Shown here: piece after piece, positions 1-5,068 of the stretch | Layout: every line of letters starts with the position of its first letter | Numbering within the stretch: position 1 is the stretch's first letter | Assembly (NCBI GenBank): GCA_010671975.1 | Contig: JAAHIA010000349.1 | Span: 1 to 5,350 of the forward strand | Reading direction: 5' to 3' | Length of the DNA stretch: 5,350 bases | Source: Leptolyngbya sp. SIO4C1 | GTDB taxonomy: Bacteria; Cyanobacteriota; Cyanobacteriia; Phormidesmidales; Phormidesmidaceae | Notes under the pieces: generated by a model | Databases searched by the model: none | Told to the model about the DNA's origin: nothing | What the model saw: only the letters and a program-made list of their open reading frames with translations | Translations under genes and position numbers: made by a program

Positions 1-1
1 G

Positions 2-67
2 CCTTCTGAAGGATATCTCTATGGTCGCGCGGTCGCAGCGCTTCTCGCACCTTTCTATCAAAAGTGA
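2..67 (+). CDS. Possible C-terminal end of an upstream gene (partial)
   Basis: An open frame enters from the left edge and ends at a TGA at 65-67. It encodes 21 residues, ending in Gly-Arg-Ala-Val-Ala-Ala-Leu-Leu-Ala-Pro-Phe-Tyr-Gln-Lys, which reads like an ordinary amphipathic C-terminal helix. The other two plus frames are less convincing: frame 1 stops at once, and frame 3 runs to 77 with a less protein-like composition. The 80-bp gap to the next gene would suit an end-to-start arrangement on the same strand. The family cannot be recognised from so few residues, and the frame could be chance. Confidence 0.35.
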   Translation, partial: PSEGYLYGRAVAALLAPFYQK

Positions 68-111
68 GAAAAATTGATGAAAAACTCAAGTGTTGGGGCA
101 AGCAGTGCTAT

Positions 112-125
112 CACTACCAGTAGTG
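112..125. promoter_or_regulatory. Short dyad with weak extended -10, upstream of the DUF4342 gene
   Basis: CACTAC-CA-GTAGTG is a perfect 6-bp dyad with a 2-bp centre, ending 22 bp before the start codon at 148. The bases TGC-TATCAC (106-114) next to it resemble an extended -10 element, but I see no matching -35 hexamer. The spacer is too short for an RNA hairpin, so if functional it would be a DNA operator. The evidence is positional only and chance is quite possible. Confidence 0.2.
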
Positions 126-135
126 CCCTTACTCT

Positions 136-141
136 GGAGAG
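136..141 (+). promoter_or_regulatory. Ribosome binding site of the DUF4342 gene
   Basis: GGAGAG lies 6 bases before the ATG at 148 and supports that start. Confidence 0.7.
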
Positions 142-147
142 CTGACG

Positions 148-486
148 ATGACCAATCCCGATAACTATCCCCGCAATGACTATGGCACCACGCCGGATCC
201 AGCTCCAGTAGAGCCGCCGGTTGAGCCAGCCAGCAATACCCAGGTCGAAGAATTTACTATCAGCGGCGATACGCTGATGAGCCGCGTGCAGGAGCTGCTG
301 CACGAAAGCAACATTCGCCGCATCTTGCTGAAAAACGAGAACGGCCAGGTCTTGCTGGATATTCCACTCACGGCAGGTATCGTCGGCGGCGCAGTTGGCA
401 TTACGTTCTTCACACCGCTGGTGGCTGTGGGTGCGATCGCAGGTATGCTGGCCCGGCTAACGCTGGTAGTCGAGCGAAGGGTGTAA
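148..486 (+). CDS. DUF4342 domain protein
   Basis: The 112-residue product has two parts. Residues 1-31 form a Pro/Asp/Asn-rich, probably disordered tail. Residues 33-112 match the pattern I know for DUF4342: Val-Glu-Glu-Phe-Thr-Ile-Ser-Gly-Asp, an amphipathic helix, then Asn-Ile-Arg-Arg-Ile, Lys-Asn-Glu-Asn-Gly, Ile-Pro-Leu-Thr-Ala-Gly and a terminal Val-Val-Glu-Arg-Arg. The stretch at 73-108 is Gly/Ala/Val-rich and hydrophobic, so the protein may associate with membranes or pack as a helical hairpin. No signal peptide is present. DUF4342 has no established function that I know of, and elsewhere it can be fused to a ubiquitin-associated-like domain, which is absent here. The start is supported by GGAGAG six bases upstream. 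A HIP1 octamer lies inside the gene. The family call is firm; the role is unknown. Confidence 0.88.
   Translation: MTNPDNYPRNDYGTTPDPAPVEPPVEPASNTQVEEFTISGDTLMSRVQELLHESNIRRILLKNENGQVLLDIPLTAGIVGGAVGITFFTPLVAVGAIAGMLARLTLVVERRV
433..440. repeat. HIP1 palindrome GCGATCGC
   Basis: An exact GCGATCGC octamer inside the DUF4342 gene. HIP1 is strongly over-represented in many cyanobacterial genomes, so it serves here as a taxonomic marker. Confidence 0.85.
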
Positions 487-587
487 ATGTGACCTGTATC
501 ACCGCTCTAGCTCAGCTTTTCTCAGAAACGCTTTAAGCGATCTTCAGTTTGCGGTCAGCGCTGGCTCAGGTGCCCCCGGCATTCTTG

Positions 588-618
588 TAATCAATGAAAC
601 GAAACCACTCATTGATTA
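588..618 (+). promoter_or_regulatory. Perfect 10-bp inverted repeat at the start of the repeat-protein gene
   Basis: TAATCAATGA (588-597) and TCATTGATTA (609-618) are exact reverse complements separated by 11 bases. The right arm overlaps the first bases of the ribosome binding site (TAAGGAG, 617-623). The left arm overlaps TGTAAT (586-591), a possible -10 box without a convincing -35. It could be an operator for a dimeric regulator or an RNA hairpin that affects translation initiation. The sequence alone does not separate these. Confidence 0.5.
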
Positions 619-623
619 AGGAG
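617..623 (+). promoter_or_regulatory. Ribosome binding site of the repeat-protein gene
   Basis: TAAGGAG lies 8 bases before the ATG at 632. It is a strong Shine-Dalgarno match that fixes the start. Its first two bases lie in the right arm of the inverted repeat at 588-618. Confidence 0.8.
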
Positions 624-631
624 CTACACTC

Positions 632-1099
632 ATGAAACACTATTTCTTTTCTGCCATTGCGCTGACCGTTGCTACCATCGCTATCTCACCCGCTGCCAGC
701 GCCGCTGAGTCCGTGTCAACTCTACAGCAGCGCCGCTACGAAGTTCTAGAGCAATCTAAGGCTGTTGCAGATATTCAGTCGGCTCGCCTAGAGCATCTGG
801 ATAATCAGTCCAAAGCCATCGAAGATATTCAGGCTGCTCGCCTGGAGCATCTAAACAATCAAACTAAGGCGATTGGAGATATTCAAGCCGCTCGTCTGGA
901 GCATCTGGATAATCAGTCCAAAGCCATCGAAGATATTCAGGCTGCTCGCTTGGAGCATCTAAACAATCAAACTAAGGCGATTGGAGATATTCAAGCCGCT
1001 CGCCTAGAGCATCTAGATAGCCAGTCTAAAGCAGTTGAAGACATTCAGGCCACTCGCCTCGAAACTTTGGATACTCGTAGTAAAGGCAATCTTCGTTAG
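632..1099 (+). CDS. Secreted 18-residue helical-repeat protein
   Basis: The 155-residue product begins with a Sec-type signal peptide: Lys2, a hydrophobic core at about 5-18, and Ala-Ser-Ala (22-24) as a likely cleavage site. There is no lipobox, so a soluble periplasmic or secreted protein is expected. Nearly all of the mature part is one repeat family with consensus Arg-Leu-Glu-His-Leu-Asp-Asn-Gln-Ser-Lys-Ala-Ile-Glu-Asp-Ile-Gln-Ala-Ala. A degenerate unit spans 35-51, full units span 52-69, 70-87, 88-105, 106-123 and 124-141, and a decayed partial unit spans 142-155. Units alternate between two types, Asp-Asn-Gln-Ser..Glu and Asn-Asn-Gln-Thr..Gly. There is no Cys, no Pro after residue 20 and only three Gly after the signal peptide, so a continuous helix or coiled coil is likely. 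I do not recognise a named family. Its role could be structural, adhesive or as a spacer; function is unknown. It converges on the protease gene. Confidence 0.85.
   Translation: MKHYFFSAIALTVATIAISPAASAAESVSTLQQRRYEVLEQSKAVADIQSARLEHLDNQSKAIEDIQAARLEHLNNQTKAIGDIQAARLEHLDNQSKAIEDIQAARLEHLNNQTKAIGDIQAARLEHLDSQSKAVEDIQATRLETLDTRSKGNLR
734..1096 (+). repeat. Tandem 54-bp coding repeats with a 108-bp dimer
   Basis: Five full 54-bp units (785-1054) are flanked by one degenerate unit (734-784) and one partial unit (1055-1096). Adjacent A- and B-type units share about three quarters of their bases (41 of 54 between 791-844 and 845-898). The A-B dimers at 791-898 and 899-1006 differ at only 3 of 108 positions (842/950, 895/1003, 898/1006), all synonymous. 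This points to recent duplication or gene conversion of the dimer rather than of the single unit. Confidence 0.9.
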
Positions 1100-1125
1100 T
1101 CAGCGGTCTTCGCAATAATCACGAC

Positions 1126-1174
1126 TGTTCCCTGCACCCGTCGCTGTTCAAAATAGCGAATGGCTGCAGGGACA
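1126..1174. terminator. Long imperfect hairpin between convergent genes
   Basis: TCCCTGCA (1129-1136) pairs with TGCAGGGA (1165-1172). Inside it, after a small internal loop, TCGCTGTT (1141-1148) pairs with AATAGCGA (1152-1159) around a 3-base loop, with one G-U pair in the plus-strand RNA. The hairpin fills the 86-bp gap between the stop codons of the repeat protein and the protease, where a bidirectional terminator is expected. No U-tract follows directly; a T5 run lies about 19 bases downstream at 1191-1195. It is therefore not a textbook intrinsic terminator. Confidence 0.4.
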
Positions 1175-1185
1175 TCACGCTCAAA

Positions 1186-3684
1186 TTAGCTTTTTACGCT
1201 CAACCCCCAGCGGTTGAGCTTGCCTTGATTGTGGCTGGTCAAATCGGCTACGCGCAGCTGCCAGGTACCGCCCCCATTTTTGCCAACCAGCGACTGTAAG
1301 CTGATCGTATCAGCGGTGCTCCAAGTGCGGGTAAGCCGGTCGCTACCGCTACCGGTCTGATCGTGCAGCGTCATGGGTAGCCCCTGCGGTGTGGTCAGCG
1401 TTACACGCAGATCGCCAACGTTGGGGTGAGTGATATCGACGGTTACCGCAAGGCTTTGCAAGGTTGTTCCCTCCGGCAGTGAGAGCGATCGCACGACGCC
1501 GCGACTGTCAAAGTCAGGAATCTCTATGCCTTCAGCATCTTCGACCGTGGTCTCATTTACGCCGGTCTCGAAATCGAGCGCCCAGCTCACCAGTTCGCCC
1601 GTATCGCGTGCGGCCAAATCCTGCACCAGCAGCTGCCAATCTCCTTGAGGAGACATGTTTTTGAGCGCCGCAAGCGCCGGTAGGTTAGCTACTGTATAGG
1701 TGGTTTGCAGATCCTTTTGACTAGAGCCGGTACGATTGTGCAGCGTGACTGCAGTTTTGTCAGGCGCGCTCAGCTGTACTTTGAGATCGCCTATCCAGCT
1801 GTGGGTGATGTTGACGGTAACGCTGATGGCTTTGAGGGGGACACTGTGTGCGATCGCAATCACATCCTCTACCCCAGCTGGCTGGTTATCTGGAATCGCT
1901 CTACCTACGCTCGATTCATAGTGCTGGGTTGCCGGCTCCGATTCAGTCTCTTGCACTCGCGCCAGCGCAGCGGCTACTGCTGCTGCGGCATCCACCCGTC
2001 CATGCCCAAACCACGGACTCCAGCTGCCGTCTGGGTCATCTGTCTCCTGAAAATCTCCTCGATCGTAGGGAGCAATGGGTGACACATCCCAGTCAGGCGT
2101 TAGATCATAATTGGCGGTCGGTGTCTTGCCATAGCCATCAAAGCTGAGGTCTTTGGAGGCCGTTTGCTTTAGAATCGAGACAGTTTCTAGCGCTGATAGA
2201 TCGGGGTTAGCCGACAGCATCAGCCCAATGATGCCTGCTACCAGCGGCGTTGCGCTGGAGGTGCCACCAAAGTTGCTGTTTGATAAACTCTGTAGCCCGC
2301 TGGCGGCAGTCACGCTCAGCCCTCTGACTGGCAGTCGTGAATAGGTATGCACGTTGTTAGAAGGTGCGCAAAGCGTCACTCCCTTACCGTAGTTAGAATA
2401 GTGGCTGCGCTGTGCCAGGCTGCTAATCGCTGCGATGTGCATCACCCCAGGAATCTCAATCAGGTTGTTGCGAAAAAAGCGCGTTTTGCGTACCCCTACC
2501 CATTCCCACGTGCCGTTTAAGCGCAGCTCCCAGCCGGTGGTATAGGGCACTTCTGTCGCTGCTAAATGGTCCAAGGGACAGTTCTCGTTTCCTGCCGCCC
2601 ATAAAAAGACAATGCCCTTACCGCGACGCCCACCCGTTTTTGCCAGCTCTGTAATCTGACGCATTACCACCGTAGACCAAGTGCCTACCGGCGTCTTTCC
2701 CCAGGAGTTTGACATCACATCGACCTTGTCTGCCAAAAAATTCAAAGCATTCAACAGCTTCGAGTCGCTAACAAACAGCGCGCCGCCGTCAGACTCCCAC
2801 TTGATTGGCAGCAGTCGGCAGCCGGGCGCTGCCCCTACCGTCAGCGAGGCATCAATCTCTGCCGCAACCACGCCAGCGCAGGCCGTTCCGTGGTCTGCTC
2901 CAGTTTGATACATCTGGTTAGGTGCAGCGTCAATATCCCTATGCGTGACCAGTCGAGTGCCTTTGAAATAGCCCCAGCCAGCAAACTTATTCGGCGAGTC
3001 AAAGTCTGGATGATCGAGCTTACAGCCATCGTCTGCCACAGCAATTACGATGGCCTCACTGCCGAAGTGGCCGAGCAGCTGCCAGGCCTGCTCACATTTG
3101 GACGAGGCTCGTTTGTCAAAGTTGTAGTGCCACAGCTGTTCGTGTAGATGCCAGTGCTGCTTGTAGCTTGGGTCGGTAGGCAGCGCTAAACTGTAGGGCA
3201 TATCGCGATAGTTGAGATCATGGTCGGCGATACTCACAGCCGAATCTGTTTCCATTAGCTGAACTACCAGCTTGATCGGATTGATGCCAGTATGATGAGT
3301 GAGCTGAAACAAAAAATCTTTGTCTGCATACTGTTCTTTTAAAATCAGGCCGTAGCGCCCAGCAAATTCGCCCAGCTGAGCGTCGTTGAGCGCTTCGCGA
3401 AAGCTAACTAAAATGCGATCGGTGATTAAAAAATCTTCGCCAGTCTCAACAATTTTATAAGAATGATAGGTTGGAGCCAGATAGCGCGCCTGACTCATCA
3501 GCCGCTCTAGCTCATCGGCTCGACAGCTCACCCGTGACGAGCTAGATGAGAGCTGCTGTGCGTCGCCAATGCCAGCTTTAGCTAACGCTTCCGGCAGCAG
3601 CCTGACAACAAATTCATCAGCTCGCTTCGCCAAATGCACCTTTTGACCAGCTCGATAGGTATAGCTTGCCTGAGCGCTGTCCAT
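1186..3684 (-). CDS. S8 subtilisin/kexin-like serine protease with two P/Homo B domains
   Basis: The 832-residue product has an N-terminal prodomain-like region (about 8-160, with Leu-Ile-Thr-Asp-Arg-Ile-Leu-Val-Ser-Phe at 86-95). A complete S8 catalytic domain follows (about 210-572). Asp218 sits in an Asp-Asp-Gly motif as in kexin/furin, His265 in His-Gly-Thr-Ala-Cys-Ala-Gly, the oxyanion Asn366 in Ala-Ala-Gly-Asn, and the nucleophile Ser476 in Gly-Gly-Thr-Ser-Ser-Ala-Thr-Pro. Gly-His-Gly-Arg-Val-Asp-Ala (560-566) closes the domain. Two P/Homo B domains follow (about 590-707 and 716-830), each with Val-Thr-Val-x-Ile-Thr-His and Gly-Asp-Leu near the start and a Trp-Gln-Leu strand near the end. 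All catalytic residues are present, so an active endopeptidase is expected, with P domains stabilising the fold or binding Ca2+. No signal peptide is visible at the N-terminus. The architecture recalls the cyanobacterial calcium-dependent protease PrcA, but identity is not established. The start is supported by GGGAG nine bases upstream. Confidence 0.93.
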   Translation of the reverse strand: MDSAQASYTYRAGQKVHLAKRADEFVVRLLPEALAKAGIGDAQQLSSSSSRVSCRADELERLMSQARYLAPTYHSYKIVETGEDFLITDRILVSFREALNDAQLGEFAGRYGLILKEQYADKDFLFQLTHHTGINPIKLVVQLMETDSAVSIADHDLNYRDMPYSLALPTDPSYKQHWHLHEQLWHYNFDKRASSKCEQAWQLLGHFGSEAIVIAVADDGCKLDHPDFDSPNKFAGWGYFKGTRLVTHRDIDAAPNQMYQTGADHGTACAGVVAAEIDASLTVGAAPGCRLLPIKWESDGGALFVSDSKLLNALNFLADKVDVMSNSWGKTPVGTWSTVVMRQITELAKTGGRRGKGIVFLWAAGNENCPLDHLAATEVPYTTGWELRLNGTWEWVGVRKTRFFRNNLIEIPGVMHIAAISSLAQRSHYSNYGKGVTLCAPSNNVHTYSRLPVRGLSVTAASGLQSLSNSNFGGTSSATPLVAGIIGLMLSANPDLSALETVSILKQTASKDLSFDGYGKTPTANYDLTPDWDVSPIAPYDRGDFQETDDPDGSWSPWFGHGRVDAAAAVAAALARVQETESEPATQHYESSVGRAIPDNQPAGVEDVIAIAHSVPLKAISVTVNITHSWIGDLKVQLSAPDKTAVTLHNRTGSSQKDLQTTYTVANLPALAALKNMSPQGDWQLLVQDLAARDTGELVSWALDFETGVNETTVEDAEGIEIPDFDSRGVVRSLSLPEGTTLQSLAVTVDITHPNVGDLRVTLTTPQGLPMTLHDQTGSGSDRLTRTWSTADTISLQSLVGKNGGGTWQLRVADLTSHNQGKLNRWGLSVKS
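1195..1539 (-). other. Second P/Homo B domain (protein domain)
   Basis: This encodes residues about 716-830 of the protease. Landmarks are Ala-Val-Thr-Val-Asp-Ile-Thr-His (746-753), Gly-Asp-Leu-Arg-Val-Thr-Leu (757-763), Gly-Thr-Trp-Gln-Leu-Arg-Val (806-812) and the closing Arg-Trp-Gly-Leu-Ser-Val (825-830). It is the better match to the usual P-domain ending of the two copies. Confidence 0.8.
1485..1492. repeat. HIP1 palindrome GCGATCGC
   Basis: An exact octamer inside the second P domain of the protease gene. Confidence 0.85.
1564..1917 (-). other. First P/Homo B domain (protein domain)
   Basis: This encodes residues about 590-707 of the protease. Landmarks are Val-Thr-Val-Asn-Ile-Thr-His (622-628), Ile-Gly-Asp-Leu-Lys-Val (631-636), Gly-Asp-Trp-Gln-Leu-Leu-Val (681-687) and Ser-Trp-Ala-Leu-Asp-Phe (700-705). 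It follows an acidic linker after the catalytic domain. Confidence 0.8.
1850..1857. repeat. HIP1 palindrome GCGATCGC
   Basis: An exact octamer inside the first P domain of the protease gene. Confidence 0.85.
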
Positions 3685-3693
3685 AGTCTTTCA

Positions 3694-3698
3694 CTCCC
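3694..3698 (-). promoter_or_regulatory. Ribosome binding site of the protease gene
   Basis: On the minus strand GGGAG lies 9 bases before the ATG at 3684-3682. The nearby ATG at 3700-3698 is out of frame, so the 832-residue start is preferred. Confidence 0.65.
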
Positions 3699-3758
3699 AT
3701 GTGAGTATCCGGAGCGTAGCGTATTCTTTTAAGAGCCGTGCCCTAGCTTAATTGGGAT

Positions 3759-3773
3759 TTAAGTTTGACTTAA
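3759..3773. promoter_or_regulatory. AT-rich dyad upstream of the protease gene
   Basis: TTAAGT-TTG-ACTTAA is a perfect 6-bp inverted repeat with a 3-bp centre, about 75 bp before the protease start. It is flanked by a further GATTT/AAATC pair (3756-3760 and 3775-3779) with a 3-base offset. Its position in the only sizeable upstream gap makes it a candidate operator or part of a promoter. I find no convincing -35/-10 pair around it. Confidence 0.35.
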
Positions 3774-3779
3774 CAAATC

Positions 3780-3840
3780 GCAGAGCACCTCTGCAAGACT
3801 TCATAGTGAGAAAAGATAGCGATGCTGATGCAGAGGCGCT
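3780..3840 (-). terminator. Overlapping alternative hairpins downstream of the methyltransferase
   Basis: In the minus-strand RNA, 3840-3829 (AGCGCCTCTGCA) can pair fully with 3795-3784 (TGCAGAGGTGCT), including one G-U pair, across a 33-base loop. Alternatively GCAGAG (3794-3789) pairs with CTCTGC (3785-3780) around GTG, followed at once by the U-rich GATTTGTT. The two structures exclude each other. The longer stem begins about 14 bases after the methyltransferase stop codon. This could be a weak intrinsic terminator or an attenuator before the protease gene. Confidence 0.45.
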
Positions 3841-3853
3841 GCGAGCCAGAACG

Positions 3854-4843
3854 CTATCGACTGGCTGGCGCTACCTCAGCTGAACGGCTAGAGGAGGACG
3901 CGGACAGCTCGGCTCGCTGGGCGCGAAACATGCCAAAGCGGCAGAGCCCAGCGCCAAAGGCCAGCCGCATTAGCAGAATTGTCGGTACCTCACGCACTGA
4001 CTTAATAAAGCCGGGCAGGCCGTACTGCAGCCAGCCCTGCGGTCGAATGATTCCCTGCCAGATAGTGTCAAACCAAGAAGGTAAAGTTGCCTGAGTCCAG
4101 TCGGCGGTGGTCACCTCGCCCTTAACCATGCCGGTTGCTTCGAGCAGCTCGGAGAATCCTTCAATGCTAGAAAATTCCGGGTGTGACCACTGATCGAGCA
4201 GCTGTCGCATGACCGGCCGCTCCCAAAAATTCAGCGGCGCCTGTCGCGTATCGCGCTGATTCCAGTCGGCTACGACCAAAATGCCGCCCGGCTTTAGCAC
4301 GCGCAGCAGCTCCCTAGCAAAAATGGCTTTATCGGGCATATGCGGTCCGGCTTCAACTGACCACACCACATCAAAGCTGGCATCCGGAAAAGAGAGCGCC
4401 ATCGCATCGTCTACTTTAAAGGTGGCATCTAGCCCAGGGGGCGTGAGTTCCTGTGCTCGCTTTACCTGCTGCGGGCTAATCGTCACGCCGGTTACCGAGA
4501 AGCCATAGTCCTGAGCCAAAATGCGACTGCTGCCGCCGATACCGCAGCCAACGTCTAGCAACGTCGTGCCGCGCGGCAGCCGATCAAAGCCGCCCCAGCG
4601 CGCCATTTCATGCACAAAGTCAATCTTGGCAGCGATAAAATTTTTCTGGCGCGGCGGTGAGCCATAGTGACCTAAGTGAATGTGCTCTCCCCAGTAAAAC
4701 TCTAGGATGCCGTCTTCGGTCCACTGGTCGTAGGCGTTAGCAACCGTGTTTGAAGAGCGATAGCGGCGTGCCGTTAACAGATAGACAGCGATGCCGACGG
4801 CTGAAAAGGCAAGAAGCAGTTTGAGCACAAAAGCTGAGGTCAT
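3854..4843 (-). CDS. MPBQ/MSBQ methyltransferase (tocopherol and plastoquinone synthesis)
   Basis: This SAM-dependent enzyme methylates 2-methyl-6-phytyl- and 2-methyl-6-solanesyl-benzoquinol, giving the precursors of tocopherols and plastoquinone. The 329-residue product matches my recollection of Synechocystis sll0418 over almost its whole length. Shared blocks include Asn-Ala-Tyr-Asp-Gln-Trp-Thr-Glu-Asp-Gly (36-45), Trp-Gly-Glu-His-Ile-His-Leu-Gly-His-Tyr (51-60), SAM motif I Leu-Asp-Val-Gly-Cys-Gly-Ile-Gly-Gly-Ser-Ser (96-106), Trp-Ser-Val-Glu-Ala-Gly-Pro-His-Met-Pro (161-170) and Leu-Lys-Pro-Gly-Gly (183-187). Residues 4-23 form a hydrophobic segment, a likely membrane anchor. Residues about 307-329 are an Ala/Ser-rich tail, longer than in sll0418. 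No Shine-Dalgarno is evident before the ATG, but a consensus -10 lies about 34 bases upstream. The gamma-tocopherol methyltransferase family (slr0089 type) is a less similar alternative. Confidence 0.95.
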   Translation of the reverse strand: MTSAFVLKLLLAFSAVGIAVYLLTARRYRSSNTVANAYDQWTEDGILEFYWGEHIHLGHYGSPPRQKNFIAAKIDFVHEMARWGGFDRLPRGTTLLDVGCGIGGSSRILAQDYGFSVTGVTISPQQVKRAQELTPPGLDATFKVDDAMALSFPDASFDVVWSVEAGPHMPDKAIFARELLRVLKPGGILVVADWNQRDTRQAPLNFWERPVMRQLLDQWSHPEFSSIEGFSELLEATGMVKGEVTTADWTQATLPSWFDTIWQGIIRPQGWLQYGLPGFIKSVREVPTILLMRLAFGAGLCRFGMFRAQRAELSASSSSRSAEVAPASR

Positions 4844-4876
4844 TGGGATGCGTCACATTTCTTAATACAGCTATTC

Positions 4877-4882
4877 ATTATA
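4877..4882 (-). promoter_or_regulatory. Consensus -10 box (TATAAT) for the methyltransferase gene
   Basis: On the minus strand TATAAT ends 33 bases before the ATG at 4843, predicting a short leader of roughly 25-30 nt. No TTGACA-like hexamer occurs at 16-19 bp spacing, so activation by an upstream factor, or a -10-only promoter, is likely. Confidence 0.5.
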
Positions 4883-4943
4883 AGGGGTTATCTAGAGCGA
4901 TGGCGCTGACCGACTGCATCAGCTGTTGCTGAATTTTACAGAT

Positions 4944-5056
4944 AGTTTCACGGGGGAAACTCCTGACGCTGCAAGCGTCTATTAAAGAAAGTTAGTAAAA
5001 AAATGTCTGCTGGCGAAACGCCCTGTATTTTGGGTATATGAGGGACCTGCTCAGAC
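4944..5056 (+). promoter_or_regulatory. Hairpin cluster in the divergent intergenic region
   Basis: Perfect short stems follow one another: AGTTTC (4944-4949) with GAAACT (4956-4961); GACGCT (4965-4970) with AGCGTC (4974-4979) around GCA; GGCG (5012-5015) with CGCC (5019-5022) around AAA; and GTCTG (5005-5009) closing with CAGAC (5052-5056) around the last hairpin. An alternative GGGG-GAAA-CTCC tetraloop stem (4952-4963) competes with the first. The cluster could be a structured 5' leader of the DUF928 gene, an unannotated small RNA, or chance. I do not recognise a known riboswitch class in it. Confidence 0.3.
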
Positions 5057-5068
5057 TTAACAAGTAGC

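Noticed and set aside
58..303. Minus-strand 81-codon open frame
   Set aside because: It overlaps the DUF4342 gene, which has a recognisable domain and a ribosome binding site, and its own product resembles nothing I know.
529..539. CGCTTTAAGCG palindrome as a terminator after the DUF4342 gene
   Set aside because: It is only 11 bp with no usable loop and no U-tract following.
734..1096. CRISPR-like array
   Set aside because: The units are contiguous, in frame, have no unique spacers, and encode a repetitive protein with a signal peptide and a good ribosome binding site.
1198..1219. 8-bp perfect hairpin GCTCAACC/GGTTGAGC as a terminator
   Set aside because: It lies inside the last codons of the protease, partly over the conserved Trp-Gly-Leu, and no U-tract follows on either strand.
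1430..3147. Several plus-strand open frames opposite the protease gene
   Set aside because: They are antisense to a gene with all catalytic motifs, have Ser/Pro/Arg-rich shadow composition, and overlap one another in different frames.
3822..4508. Plus-strand open frames opposite the methyltransferase gene
   Set aside because: The minus-strand product matches a known enzyme over nearly its full length, so these are shadows.
4940..4985. Yfr1-like small RNA (ACTCCT between stem-loops)
   Set aside because: Only part of the remembered Yfr1 core is present, the bases after ACTCCT differ, and the 3' stem lacks a U-tail.
5003..5041. 12-codon open frame as a leader peptide
   Set aside because: There is no ribosome binding site, no run of regulatory codons, and it overlaps the candidate hairpins; chance is sufficient.
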